NCBI GenBank assembly: GCA_945881875.1
Contig: CAMCVH010000001.1
Coordinates: forward strand, 62,001 to 126,000
Direction of reading: 5' to 3'
Origin: Polynucleobacter meluiroseus
GTDB lineage: Bacteria; Pseudomonadota; Gammaproteobacteria; Burkholderiales; Burkholderiaceae
Length of the DNA stretch: 64,000 nt
Positions 17,337-26,579 of the stretch are shown here, one piece after another. A model generated the notes under the pieces. That model did no database searches. It had not been told where the DNA came from and was given only the letters and a program-made list of their open reading frames with translations. Position numbers and translations under genes: made by a program. The first letter of the stretch is position 1. Every line of letters begins with the position of its first letter.

Positions 17337-18113
17337 ATGGCCAGTTATCAAACCGAAACAGTTTTAAGTGTTCAACACTGGAACGACACCCTTTTTAGCT
17401 TTACGACCACGCGTAACAAAAGCCTGCGCTTTCGTAACGGTCATTTCTTAATGATTGGTTTGGAAGTAGAGGGTAAGCCTTTGGTCAGAGCCTACAGCAT
17501 GGCTAGTGCTAATTATGAAGAGCATTTAGAGTTTCTCAGCATCATTGTTGAAAACGGCCCACTCACATCCAGACTTCAAAAAATTAAAGTGGGTGATCCC
17601 ATTCTCGTGAGCGATAAATCAGTTGGCACTTTGGTGATTGACGATTTGAACCCAGGTAAAAATCTTTACTTATTCAGTACGGGCACTGGTTTAGCACCAT
17701 TCATGAGCATCATTCGTGATCCTGAGACTTATGACAGATTTGAAAAGGTTATCTTGATCCACGGTGTTCGTTTGGTCAGTGAATTAGCTTATGAGGACTA
17801 CATCAAGAATGAATTACCCAATGATGAGTTCTTGGGTGAGATGGTTCGTGAAAAGCTCATCTACTACCCAACTGTTACTCGTGAAGCATTCAAACACACA
17901 GGCCGTTTAACAACAGCGATTGAAAACGGTCAGTTATTCAAAGATATTGGTTTGCCACCTTTAGATCCAGCAACAGATCGGGGCATGATTTGCGGTAGCC
18001 CATCGATGTTAAAAGAAATATCAGGAATGCTAGACGCCAAAGGCTTTATCGTTTCACCAAGCTTGGGCGTTCTTGGTGACTATGTCTACGAAAGAGCTTT
18101 CGTAGAGAAGTAA
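17337..18113 (+). CDS. fpr: Ferredoxin--NADP reductase
   Basis: FAD enzyme moving electrons between NADPH and ferredoxin or flavodoxin, important for Fe-S assembly and oxidative defence. It has 258 aa, the size of the bacterial subclass I Fpr. The FAD-binding motif RAYSMASAN (about 51-59) and the NADP-binding FSTGTGLAPFMSII (about 112-125), then the ICGSPSMLKE motif, are all present. The C-terminus ends YVYERAFVEK, matching the family's extended end with an aromatic stacked near the flavin. It is monocistronic, with a terminator 21 bp downstream. Confidence 0.94.
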   Translation: MASYQTETVLSVQHWNDTLFSFTTTRNKSLRFRNGHFLMIGLEVEGKPLVRAYSMASANYEEHLEFLSIIVENGPLTSRLQKIKVGDPILVSDKSVGTLVIDDLNPGKNLYLFSTGTGLAPFMSIIRDPETYDRFEKVILIHGVRLVSELAYEDYIKNELPNDEFLGEMVREKLIYYPTVTREAFKHTGRLTTAIENGQLFKDIGLPPLDPATDRGMICGSPSMLKEISGMLDAKGFIVSPSLGVLGDYVYERAFVEK

Positions 18114-18134
18114 AAAGATTAAAAGTAGTCATTA

Positions 18135-18160
18135 AAAAAGCCCTCAATCGAGGGCTTTTT
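18135..18160 (+). terminator. Rho-independent terminator after fpr
   Basis: Perfect 11-bp stem AAAAAGCCCTC (18135-18145) / GAGGGCTTTTT (18150-18160) with loop AATC. The A-tract and T-tract on both sides let it stop the minus-strand tRNA-Ser transcript as well. Confidence 0.93.
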
Positions 18161-18164
18161 ACAT

Positions 18165-18256
<92 letters not shown>

Positions 18257-18304
18257 GGATAAGAAAGCGATTATATACCTCGCCCTCAAATTGATTGGTG
18301 GGGC

Positions 18305-19093
18305 TTATTCAGCCTCTGACATACCACCGACGACGTGACTAAAGCCACCATCGACGTAAGTGATCTCGCCTGTAATACCGTTGGCTAAATCTGACATCAA
18401 GAAAGCAGCTGCGTTACCCACATCATCAATGGTCACATTGCGACGTAAAGGTGCATTAGCTTCTACGAAATCCAAAATCTTGCCAAAACCTTTGATGCCT
18501 GATGCTGCTAAAGTTTTGATCGGGCCTGCTGAGATACCGTTACAACGGATACCCTTAGGACCTACTGAATTCGCTAAGTAACGAACACTGGCCTCTAGAG
18601 AAGCTTTGGCTAAGCCCATGGTGTTGTAATTAGGAACCACCATCTGTGAACCGAGGTAAGTCAAAGTCAATAGGGCGGCTTTGTCATTCAACATCGGTAA
18701 AGCTGCTTTGGCCAAAGCTGGGAAGCTGTAGGCGGAAATGTCATGAGCAATCTTGAAGGACTCTCTGGATAGACCTTCTAAAAAGTCACCAGCGATAGCT
18801 TCACGTGGTGCAAAGCCGATGGAATGAACCAATCCGTCAAATTTAGGCCATGTGGCTGATAGATCAGCGAAGAGTTTGTCGATCTGAGCATCATCACCCA
18901 CATCGCAGTCAAAAATGAGCTTGCTGTTGAATTCTGTAGCAAATTCAATGGTTCGGTCCTTGAAGCGGTCACCTACATAAGTAAAGGCTAATTCAGCGCC
19001 TTCTCTATGGCAGGCTTTAGCGATACCATAAGCAATAGAACGGCTAGAAAGAAGACCTGTTAGAACGATTTTTTTACCAGCTAAGAAACCCAT
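18305..19093 (-). CDS. fabI: Enoyl-ACP reductase (NADH), FabI
   Basis: FabI reduces trans-2-enoyl-ACP in the last step of each fatty acid elongation cycle. It has 262 aa with the FabI form of the SDR fold: [20 protein letters not shown] cofactor loop near the start, then [16 protein letters not shown]. The catalytic set is Y146, Y156 and K163 in [15 protein letters not shown] and [10 protein letters not shown], with the same numbering as E. coli FabI, so the triclosan-sensitive type is expected. An AAGGAAG ribosome site precedes the ATG. It is divergent from yejA with only 58 bp between starts. Confidence 0.97.
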   Translation of the reverse strand: MGFLAGKKIVLTGLLSSRSIAYGIAKACHREGAELAFTYVGDRFKDRTIEFATEFNSKLIFDCDVGDDAQIDKLFADLSATWPKFDGLVHSIGFAPREAIAGDFLEGLSRESFKIAHDISAYSFPALAKAALPMLNDKAALLTLTYLGSQMVVPNYNTMGLAKASLEASVRYLANSVGPKGIRCNGISAGPIKTLAASGIKGFGKILDFVEANAPLRRNVTIDDVGNAAAFLMSDLANGITGEITYVDGGFSHVVGGMSEAE

Positions 19094-19151
19094 TTTTACT
19101 TCCTTTATTCTTTTTGATGCATTTGTTAATGTCTAATTACAATTGTCACAC

Positions 19152-21041
19152 ATGCTAATGAATAGACCTTTACTTTCACCCGTCATTTTAAGCCTATTGC
19201 TTTTGATGGGGCTTGCTATTCATTCTGAGCATTCTGAAGCTAAACCATCCCATGGCTTTGCCCAATATGGCGATTTGCGCTACCCGGCAGGGTTCAAACA
19301 CTTTGACTACGTCAATCCAGATGCGCCCCAAGGCGGCACCTTACAACTCCCGAATCCCGATCGCAGAACCAGCTTTGACAAATTTAACCCTTTTACTCTT
19401 AAAGGGGTCACTGCACCGGGAGTAGCGCAACTCATGTTTGAAAGTCTATTGATCAGCAGTGCCGATGAAGTGGCTTCTGCTTATGGTCTATTGGCTGAAA
19501 ATGTAGAGGTAGCTAAAGACCAGTTATCCGTTACTTTTAAATTAAGAGAATTGGCTCGCTTTAATGATGGAGCCCCAGTTCTTGCAAAGGATGTGAAGTA
19601 CTCCTTTGATATGTTGATGAGCAAGTTGGCTAGCCCTCAATTCAAAACTATTTATGCAGATGTGAAGCAGGCTGTTGTTGTTTCTGATCTTGTCATTCGT
19701 TTTGACTTTCATCGCAAAAATAGCGAACTGCCCTTAATTGTTGGCTCACTTCCTATCTTCTCTGAGAAGTGGGGCAAGAGTACAGACGGCACTGGCAAAG
19801 ATAAATTATTTAATCAAATCACTTTTGAGTATCCGATTGCTAGTGGTCCTTACTTAATTGAAAAATACGATATTGGTAAAACGATTACCTTTAAAAAGAA
19901 TCCTGACTACTGGGGATCAGATCTTAATGTGCGCCTTGGATTTTTCAACTTTGACCGAGTCTCCTATCGTTTATACAAAGACGACACGGCTCGCCTAGAG
20001 GCACTTAAAGCTGGTGAGTTTGATACCTTGGTTGAATACCGAGCTAAGAACTGGGCCAAGAGTTATGTGGGGCCTAAGTTCAGAGACGGTACGCTTAAGA
20101 AAACTTACTTTCAGCATCGCAATGGCGCCGGTATGCAGGGTTTCATTATGAACATGCGCAAGCCAGTCTTCCAGGATCAGAGAGTGAGAGAAGCTCTCAC
20201 TTTGGCTTTGGATTTTGAATGGATGAATCGCCAACTCTTTTACGGCCAATACCATCGCATTGATAGTTATTTTGCTAATAGTGATTTAGGCGCTTCTTAC
20301 GAAGCTGGCAGTGTGCCAAGCGCGCAAGAGAAAAAACTATTAGAGCCATTGCAAAAAGCTTACCCGCAACATTTTCCGGAAAAAGCGCTGGGTCCTATGC
20401 TCTTACCTGTGAGCACTGAAGAGCCATCTAGCTTGAGACAAAACTTAAGAAAAGCTAGAGAGCTTTTAGCGAAAGCCGGGTGGGTTTATAAAGACGGCGC
20501 TCTCAGAAATGCTAAAGGACAAGCACTTGAATTTGAAGTGATGGACGATGGTGGAGCCATGGTTCGTTTAGTAGCAGCGTATGTCCGCAATCTACAAAAG
20601 CTAGGTATTCAAGTTCAAATTAGAACAACTGACTATGCGCTTTATCAAAAACGTTTAGAAGAATTTGACTTTGACATGACCACTATGAAATTCCCGGATT
20701 CGCAAAGTCCTGGTAATGAACTATGGGATCGCTACGGTAGTGAGTCTGCAGCCACCAAAGGATCAGACAACATCATTGGCGTGAAATCACCCGTGGTAGA
20801 TGCGCTCGTAGGACACATTGTTAAAGCCCAATCTAGAAAAGATTTAGTCGCTGCCACAAGAGCATTGGATCGTGTTCTGACTCACAGTTATCACGTGGTA
20901 CCTCATTGGTACAGTCCAAGCCATCGCGTGGCATATAAATCAAATTTAGCATTTGCGAAACCGCCGACTTATTACCAAGCAGAGTCTTGGATCTTGAGTA
21001 CTTGGTGGCGTGCACCCACTGATGCGAAAGGTGCCAAATGA
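19152..21041 (+). CDS. yejA: Peptide ABC transporter substrate-binding protein (YejA type)
   Basis: Periplasmic solute-binding protein of about 629 aa (SBP family 5, the DppA/OppA group) that delivers oligopeptides to the Yej permease. The signal peptide is about residues 1-30 (LSPVILSLLLLMGLAIHS). The mature start GFAQYGDLRYPAGFKHFDYVN, with NPDAPQGGTL, and the later FNPFTLKG are typical of YejA. The ATG at 19152 is taken over an upstream TTG at 19143; ATG 19158 is equally possible, and no clear ribosome site is seen for any. It heads yejABEF with a 4-bp overlap into yejB. Confidence 0.9.
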   Translation: MLMNRPLLSPVILSLLLLMGLAIHSEHSEAKPSHGFAQYGDLRYPAGFKHFDYVNPDAPQGGTLQLPNPDRRTSFDKFNPFTLKGVTAPGVAQLMFESLLISSADEVASAYGLLAENVEVAKDQLSVTFKLRELARFNDGAPVLAKDVKYSFDMLMSKLASPQFKTIYADVKQAVVVSDLVIRFDFHRKNSELPLIVGSLPIFSEKWGKSTDGTGKDKLFNQITFEYPIASGPYLIEKYDIGKTITFKKNPDYWGSDLNVRLGFFNFDRVSYRLYKDDTARLEALKAGEFDTLVEYRAKNWAKSYVGPKFRDGTLKKTYFQHRNGAGMQGFIMNMRKPVFQDQRVREALTLALDFEWMNRQLFYGQYHRIDSYFANSDLGASYEAGSVPSAQEKKLLEPLQKAYPQHFPEKALGPMLLPVSTEEPSSLRQNLRKARELLAKAGWVYKDGALRNAKGQALEFEVMDDGGAMVRLVAAYVRNLQKLGIQVQIRTTDYALYQKRLEEFDFDMTTMKFPDSQSPGNELWDRYGSESAATKGSDNIIGVKSPVVDALVGHIVKAQSRKDLVAATRALDRVLTHSYHVVPHWYSPSHRVAYKSNLAFAKPPTYYQAESWILSTWWRAPTDAKGAK

Positions 21042-22126
21042 ACAGCGCCTTATTAAGATACATCGTTAAACGTGTGTTGTTGATGATCCCTACGCTTTTG
21101 GGCGTCATCACTTTGACATTTGCTGTGATTCAGTTTGTGCCCGGTGGTCCGGTTGAGCAAATGATGCTAGAAATCAAAGGCCGTGGTGATGCCAGCGTAG
21201 GAGCAGGTGAGTCATCAGGTGGTGGTTCTAGCAGTAGCACTTATCGTGGGCGCCAAGGTATTGACGAAGAGCGCTTAAAAGAAATCAAAGCACTCTATGG
21301 TTTTGATAAGCCACCGATTGAGCGCTACTGGCACATGCTCAAGCGATTCGCGATGTTTGATTTGGGGCAAAGTTATTACCAACATAAGAGTGTTTGGGAC
21401 CTGGTCATTTCTAAACTTCCAGTCTCTATCAGCTTAGGTCTGTGGACCTTTTTAATCACTTATCTCATATCGATACCTTTAGGTATTAAAAAAGCTGTTC
21501 GTGCAGGAACAAGATTCGATACAGCAACGAGCGTTGTGATTTTGATCGGCTATGCGATCCCTGGATTTGTTTTAGGTGTTTTGTTATTGGTCTTATTTGG
21601 TGGGGGCAGTTTCTTTCAGTTATTCCCATTACGCGGTTTAACTTCTGACAATTGGGAAGAGTTAAGTCTCATTGGCAAGGTCATGGATTACCTATGGCAT
21701 TTGGTATTGCCGATCACAGCATCTGTACTTGGCAACTTCGCTGTCATCACCATGCTCACCAAAAACTCATTTTTGGAAGAGATCCGTAAACAATATGTGA
21801 TCACTGCAAGAGCAAAGGGCTTGAGTGAAGACATGGTTTTATGGAAGCACGTTTTCAGGAACGCACTCATCCCATTGGTCACAGGTTTTCCGGCAGCATT
21901 CGTTGGAGCATTTTTTACTGGCTCACTTTTAATAGAAACACTATTTTCTTTAGATGGGCTTGGTCTACTGTCTTATGAGGCCGTGATGAAGCGCGACTAT
22001 CCAGTGGTGCTGGGTACGCTTTATTTATTCACACTCATTGGCTTGGTGACCAAACTCATTTCTGATATTGCTTATGTCTTAGTAGATCCTCGGATCCAGT
22101 TAGACAGTCAATCGGGGGGACGATAA
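21038..22126 (+). CDS. yejB: Peptide ABC transporter permease YejB type
   Basis: Inner-membrane permease, 362 aa, of the DppB/OppB family. The first helix (YIVKRVLLMIPTLLGVITLTFAVIQFVPGGPVEQ) and the EAA loop (ARAKGLSEDMVLWKHVFRNALIPLV, about 250-275) that contacts the ATPase are present. A Gly/Ser-rich loop (GAGESSGGGSSSSTYRG) in the first periplasmic region is characteristic of YejB. It overlaps yejA by 4 bp and shares one base with yejE. Confidence 0.93.
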   Translation: MNSALLRYIVKRVLLMIPTLLGVITLTFAVIQFVPGGPVEQMMLEIKGRGDASVGAGESSGGGSSSSTYRGRQGIDEERLKEIKALYGFDKPPIERYWHMLKRFAMFDLGQSYYQHKSVWDLVISKLPVSISLGLWTFLITYLISIPLGIKKAVRAGTRFDTATSVVILIGYAIPGFVLGVLLLVLFGGGSFFQLFPLRGLTSDNWEELSLIGKVMDYLWHLVLPITASVLGNFAVITMLTKNSFLEEIRKQYVITARAKGLSEDMVLWKHVFRNALIPLVTGFPAAFVGAFFTGSLLIETLFSLDGLGLLSYEAVMKRDYPVVLGTLYLFTLIGLVTKLISDIAYVLVDPRIQLDSQSGGR

Positions 22127-23187
22127 TGGCCTTAGTGACATTACCCTTCACCAAGAAACTGCAAGAAAGTCATCAATGGCAGCGATTCAGAGCTAATAGA
22201 TTAGGCTATTGGAGCCTATGGATTTTTGCTGCTTTATTTGTTTTAAGTTTATTTGCTGAATTAATCGCTAATGATCGCCCCATCTTAGTTCGCTATCAGG
22301 GTGACTTTTATGTACCGATTGTTAAAGATTATCCAGAGACTGCTTTTGGTGGTGATTTCCCAACGCCCACTGATTATCTAGACCCCGATATCAAGAAGAC
22401 TTTTGCCAAGCCAGGTAACTGGGCGGTATACCCACTGATTACTTATAACTACAACACACTCAATTACTTTGCTAAAGAACCCAACCCAGCTTCGCCGTCA
22501 AGAGATAACTTATTGGGAACTGATGATCGGGGCAGGGATGTCGTAGCGCGTTTAATTTATGGTTTTAGATTATCTGTTCTCTTCGGACTTTGCTTAACTG
22601 TCTTAGGCGTGATCGTTGGCGTTTTGACCGGTGCTCTCATGGGTTACTTTGGTGGCAAAGTGGACTTGGTCACGCAGCGCTTCATTGAGATCTGGAGCTC
22701 TATGCCAGAACTTTATTTATTAATCATCTTCGCTTCGATATTTTCTCCAAGTATTGGATTACTAATTATCTTATTGTCGCTTTTTGGCTGGATGGGTTTA
22801 TCAGATTATGTGCGTGCGGAGTTTTTCAAAAACCGATCGCTTGAGTATGTGCGTGCTGCTGAAGCTCTGGGCTTATCCAGCTCTCAGATTATGTGGCGTC
22901 ACATCTTGCCTAATAGCTTGACGCCAGTGATTACATTTTTACCATTTAGGATGAGTGCATCGATTTTGGCATTAACCAGTTTGGATTTCTTAGGCTTGGG
23001 TGTGCCGCCAGACACCGCTAGTTTAGGAGAGCTTCTCGCTCAAGGTAAGGCTAACTTAGATGCATGGTGGATTTCTTTATCAACCTTCTTGGTGTTAGCC
23101 ATCACGCTCATGTTGTTAACTTTTATGGGTGATGCTTTAAGAGACGCTTTTGATAATCGCCGTTCAGCTGGAGAGATCAAATCATGA
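22126..23187 (+). CDS. yejE: Peptide ABC transporter permease YejE type
   Basis: Second permease of the peptide importer, 353 aa, DppC/OppC family. The N-terminal helix is followed by a long periplasmic stretch (RYQGDFYVPIVKDYPETAFGG and YPLITYNYNTLNYFAKEP) as in YejE, then GTDDRGRDVVARLIYGFR, the family's entry to the membrane core. The EAA loop is AAEALGLSSSQIMWRHILPN (about 245-265). Its start overlaps the yejB stop by one base, and its end overlaps yejF by 4 bp. Confidence 0.93.
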   Translation: MALVTLPFTKKLQESHQWQRFRANRLGYWSLWIFAALFVLSLFAELIANDRPILVRYQGDFYVPIVKDYPETAFGGDFPTPTDYLDPDIKKTFAKPGNWAVYPLITYNYNTLNYFAKEPNPASPSRDNLLGTDDRGRDVVARLIYGFRLSVLFGLCLTVLGVIVGVLTGALMGYFGGKVDLVTQRFIEIWSSMPELYLLIIFASIFSPSIGLLIILLSLFGWMGLSDYVRAEFFKNRSLEYVRAAEALGLSSSQIMWRHILPNSLTPVITFLPFRMSASILALTSLDFLGLGVPPDTASLGELLAQGKANLDAWWISLSTFLVLAITLMLLTFMGDALRDAFDNRRSAGEIKS

Positions 23188-24839
23188 GCCAGGGTATGAA
23201 AGAGCATAGTCAAATGCCTTTACTGAACATCCAAAACTTAAGTATTAAGTTTGGACGTAAAACAGTTGTTAATGATTTAAGTTTATGCATTGCTCCAGGT
23301 GAACGATTGGCCATTGTTGGTGAGTCTGGTTCTGGTAAAACTTTAACGGGTTTGTCTCTGATTGGATTGTTACCGGAGAGTGCTGAAGTCTCTGGAAAAA
23401 TCGAACTGAACTATAAAGACCAGCATCAAGCGCAAACTAAGCAAAGCTCTACACACGATATCCTCAGTATGAGCGCGACAGAGCTGCAGGCAATTCGTGG
23501 CAAAGACATTGCTATGATTTTCCAGGAGCCCATGACTGCTCTTAACCCGCTTTATACGGTTGGCAATCAAATCACGGAAGCTGTTCAATGTCACAATCCA
23601 CTATGGAGCAAGGTGGAATGCCATGATCGTTCGGTGGCTCTTTTACAAAAAACCGGTATTTCCAATCCATCAGAACGATTTTCTTTTTACCCGCATCAGT
23701 TATCAGGTGGCCAACGTCAGAGAGCCATGATCGCGATGGCCTTGGCATGTCAGCCTAAACTTTTGATTGCGGATGAACCGACAACCGCGCTTGACCCTAG
23801 TTTGCGTTTGCAGATTCTGGATTTATTAAAAGAACTACAAGAGGATGCCAAGTCTCATGGCGGTATGGCGGTTATCTTGATCACGCATGATCTCAATATG
23901 GTTCGCCATTTTGCAGAGCGAGTTGGTGTGATGCATCAAGGTAAGTTATTAGAGTACGGTCCGACTGAGCAAGTCTTTAACAAGCCAGAGCATGCCTATA
24001 CAGAAAGCTTGGTGCACAGCGAGCCCGTTAGAAACGTTATTCCGATTGTTCCAATTGCTCCGGTATTACTCAAAGCTCATGATTTAACGGTGGCTTATCC
24101 TAAAGTAGGTGGTGGTCGATTCCTTGCAGGATTTAAGAAATTCTTGAAAGGCTTTCATTTCTCAGATCTATGGCATCAAGAATACGATGTGGTGGTGAAG
24201 AATATTGATCTGGATCTTCGTCAGGGCGAGACGCTCGGTTTAATCGGTGAGTCCGGTTCTGGTAAATCAACTGTAGCAATGGCGCTACTCGGCTTGCTCG
24301 GACAAACAGGTGCAAAAACATCAGGGCATGTTGAGATTTTGGGACATGACTGGTTCAAGATGTCTCAAAAAGAGTGCCGCCCATTAAGAGCATCCTTTCA
24401 GGTGATTTTCCAAGATCCATTTGGATCACTTTCACCAAGGATGACGGTGGGTCAGATTGTGGGCGAGGGTCTTCTTTTACATCAAGCAGACCTATCTGCT
24501 GAAGCGCTTAAATCCAGAGTCATTGATGTCCTCAAAGAGGTGGGTCTGGATCGAACCGCCTTTAATCGATACCCTCATGAGTTCTCTGGTGGACAAAGAC
24601 AGCGCATCGCGATTGCTAGAGCGCTTATCTTGAAGCCTCAAATATTGGTTTTGGATGAGCCCACATCTGCTCTTGATGTGACCATTCAGAGGCAGATTTT
24701 GGAGCTGTTGTCTGATTTACAGCACAAATACAATATGGCTTACCTATTGATCAGTCACGATCTCAGCGTCGTTAGAGCCATGTCTCATCGGGTCATCAGC
24801 TTGAAAAAAGGTATAAAAATCAAGGAAGAAGCCCTTTAA
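23184..24839 (+). CDS. yejF: Peptide ABC transporter ATP-binding protein YejF type (two ATPase domains)
   Basis: Fused double ATPase of 551 aa that energises YejBE. The first domain has Walker A GESGSGKT (about 52-59), signature LSGGQRQR and Walker B LLIADEPTT. The second, after a linker, has GESGSGKS (about 355-362), FSGGQRQR and ILVLDEPTS, plus H-loops ITHDL and ISHDL. Both sites look intact. It is the last gene of the yej operon; no terminator is seen before the NlpC/P60 gene 47 bp on, which has its own promoter candidate. Confidence 0.94.
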   Translation: MSQGMKEHSQMPLLNIQNLSIKFGRKTVVNDLSLCIAPGERLAIVGESGSGKTLTGLSLIGLLPESAEVSGKIELNYKDQHQAQTKQSSTHDILSMSATELQAIRGKDIAMIFQEPMTALNPLYTVGNQITEAVQCHNPLWSKVECHDRSVALLQKTGISNPSERFSFYPHQLSGGQRQRAMIAMALACQPKLLIADEPTTALDPSLRLQILDLLKELQEDAKSHGGMAVILITHDLNMVRHFAERVGVMHQGKLLEYGPTEQVFNKPEHAYTESLVHSEPVRNVIPIVPIAPVLLKAHDLTVAYPKVGGGRFLAGFKKFLKGFHFSDLWHQEYDVVVKNIDLDLRQGETLGLIGESGSGKSTVAMALLGLLGQTGAKTSGHVEILGHDWFKMSQKECRPLRASFQVIFQDPFGSLSPRMTVGQIVGEGLLLHQADLSAEALKSRVIDVLKEVGLDRTAFNRYPHEFSGGQRQRIAIARALILKPQILVLDEPTSALDVTIQRQILELLSDLQHKYNMAYLLISHDLSVVRAMSHRVISLKKGIKIKEEAL

Positions 24840-24850
24840 CTAACATCAAA

Positions 24851-24878
24851 ATGACCTCATTTTGTCTTAGGTTACAAT
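24851..24878 (+). promoter_or_regulatory. Candidate promoter for the NlpC/P60 gene
   Basis: ATGACC (24851-24856), 16 bp, TACAAT (24873-24878). The ATG at 24887 lies only 9 bases past the -10 box, so the transcript would have almost no leader. Confidence 0.5.
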
Positions 24879-24886
24879 AGACCCTT

Positions 24887-25549
24887 ATGTCAAAAGCCTC
24901 ACATTCCTTATTTGCAGCCCTTATCTTGCTAGCCTCTTTGCAGGTGGGCCAGTCTATGGCGCAAACGGTTGAGCGTTCAAATGGCGATGCACTAACAGAA
25001 CCAAGTACAAGTTTAGAAGCGCCGGTTAGTCGATTCAAGGCAGCGACCAATAAGTTAACGAGCAGCGTCAATAGCATGAGTGCTTCTGTCGTTGGTGGTA
25101 CCGAATCATTGATTGATAACGCCATGCAGTTGATTGGTGTTCGTTATCGTTGGGGTGGTAACACCCCTCAAAGCGGTTTAGATTGCAGCGGTTTTGTGCG
25201 TTATGTATTCAATGACACATTTGGCTTTTTACTCCCACGCAAATCTTCTCAAATGAGCAAAGTGGGACTCGTAGTTGGTAAAGAAGAATTGCGCCCGGGT
25301 GATCTCGTATTCTTCAATACCATGCGCCACGCTTTCTCTCACGTAGGAATTTATGTGGGTGATAACAAATTCATTCATGCGCCATCTAAGGGCAAATCAA
25401 TTCGCGTTGACGACATGACCAAGGTTTATTGGGAAAAGCGTTACAACGGCGCTCGTCGCATGGAAGGTTTCGAAGCTTTGAATGATGAGCAACGTATCCA
25501 GCTCTTAAATGACTTCCAAGATCGTTTAGACAATACCGGAAAACTTTAA
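24887..25549 (+). CDS. NlpC/P60 family cell-wall hydrolase, exported
   Basis: Secreted cysteine peptidase of 220 aa that probably cuts peptide cross-links in peptidoglycan. The signal peptide is at residues 1-25 (cleavage near SMA-QTV). A low-complexity linker (about 30-80) is followed by the NlpC/P60 domain: GVRYRWGGNTPQSGLDCSGF with the catalytic Cys, PGDLVFFNT, and HVGIYVGDNKFIHAPSKG with the catalytic His and the third polar His. There is a second NlpC/P60 gene at 46938 with the same core. No Shine-Dalgarno site precedes the ATG. A terminator follows. Confidence 0.92.
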   Translation: MSKASHSLFAALILLASLQVGQSMAQTVERSNGDALTEPSTSLEAPVSRFKAATNKLTSSVNSMSASVVGGTESLIDNAMQLIGVRYRWGGNTPQSGLDCSGFVRYVFNDTFGFLLPRKSSQMSKVGLVVGKEELRPGDLVFFNTMRHAFSHVGIYVGDNKFIHAPSKGKSIRVDDMTKVYWEKRYNGARRMEGFEALNDEQRIQLLNDFQDRLDNTGKL

Positions 25550-25571
25550 TTTCGATTGAAGTTTATCCCTG

Positions 25572-25601
25572 AAAAAAAGACCTTCACAAAGGTCTTTTTT
25601 T
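25572..25601 (+). terminator. Bidirectional rho-independent terminator
   Basis: Perfect 13-bp stem with AAAAAAAGACCTT (25572-25584) and AAGGTCTTTTTTT (25589-25601), loop CACA. It separates the convergent NlpC/P60 and patatin-like genes and can act on both strands. Confidence 0.94.
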
Positions 25602-25621
25602 ATATCTGTTATCTAACAAAA

Positions 25622-26530
25622 CTATCGGATACCTAATTTCGATTTAATTTGATCCATCTGTAAAAGAGCGGCTTCTTCACCAGCAAGGATGGCATTACTT
25701 CTAGACTTAAAGTCAGTGCCTCTCATGCCTTTGAGTTCTGGACGAATCACGACTTGGGCACGTTCTAATTCAAATTGATCAATACGTTGCCCCATGATGG
25801 AGATAGTTTGAAGAATGATGCCAACCGTGCCACTGCTATCTTGACTGCTGGGTTCCGTTGAGATGTTCACTGCTATGATAAAGTCCGCACCCATTTGTGA
25901 TGCGTATCTAACTGGTACTGGGGAAACCAAACCACCATCCACGTATTCACGACCATTAATGATGGTGGGTTGAAAAATGCTTGGAATACTGCATGAGGCA
26001 CGAACAGCTTGACCCATGTCACCTCTTTGGAAAAGTACACCTTGTCCTGTTTTTAAATCTGTTGCAACAATGCCCAAAGGAATCTTCGTACTTTCGATCG
26101 ATTGGTTTTTGACCAAACGGTTCACCATGCTTTGCAAAGCATCACCTTTGATCATGCCACCAAATTTACCCGAGAAGGGTAGGGCCCAATCGGTAATTGC
26201 TGCTTCATCTAAGGTGAGGGCAATTCGGTTCAGTTCTGTACCTCTGTAACCTGAGGCATATAAAGCCGCAATCACACTGCCTGCACTTGTACCTACCACC
26301 AAGTCCGGTTTGATGCCGTTGGCCTCTAATGCTTTGATCACGCCAATGTGGGCAAAGCCGCGAGCAGCACCACCACCAAGTGCTAAACCAATCACTGGTT
26401 TTTTAGGGCTCACCGTACTGCAACCGGATAAACCAGCGAGACTTAATGAACCCATGCCGAGGAGGGTCAAGAATTTTCTTCGAGAAGTATGGTAATCTAC
26501 ATGAGAATTATTCTCATTAACAGCGATCAT
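25622..26530 (-). CDS. Patatin-like phospholipase, Tat/lipoprotein-type export signal
   Basis: Serine acyl hydrolase of the patatin/RssA family, about 302 aa from the ATG at 26530. An export region comes first: twin arginines in TSRRKFLTLLG (17-18) and a lipobox LSGC with Cys37, suggesting a Tat-exported lipoprotein. The catalytic parts follow: oxyanion loop GGGAARG (52-58), nucleophile Ser82 in GTSAG, and Asp198 in VDGG. The likely reaction is lipid or lysolipid deacylation. An alternative ATG at 26581 would give 319 aa and overlap the start of the divergent fbpA; I prefer 26530 because the Tat n-region is then normal in length. Neither start has a good ribosome site. The Fur-box-like palindrome 26501-26517 lies within codons 5-10. 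Confidence 0.85.
   Translation of the reverse strand: MIAVNENNSHVDYHTSRRKFLTLLGMGSLSLAGLSGCSTVSPKKPVIGLALGGGAARGFAHIGVIKALEANGIKPDLVVGTSAGSVIAALYASGYRGTELNRIALTLDEAAITDWALPFSGKFGGMIKGDALQSMVNRLVKNQSIESTKIPLGIVATDLKTGQGVLFQRGDMGQAVRASCSIPSIFQPTIINGREYVDGGLVSPVPVRYASQMGADFIIAVNISTEPSSQDSSGTVGIILQTISIMGQRIDQFELERAQVVIRPELKGMRGTDFKSRSNAILAGEEAALLQMDQIKSKLGIR
26501..26517. promoter_or_regulatory. Fur-box-like palindrome
   Basis: ATGAGAAT-T-ATTCTCAT, a perfect 17-bp palindrome that closely matches proteobacterial Fur sites. It is 62 bp upstream of the iron-binding protein gene at 26580 and inside the start of the divergent patatin-like gene. Confidence 0.75.
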
Positions 26531-26579
26531 ATCGTTTTGGGTGAGATGACCAGATTTATTTTTATGGAGATGCTTGTTC

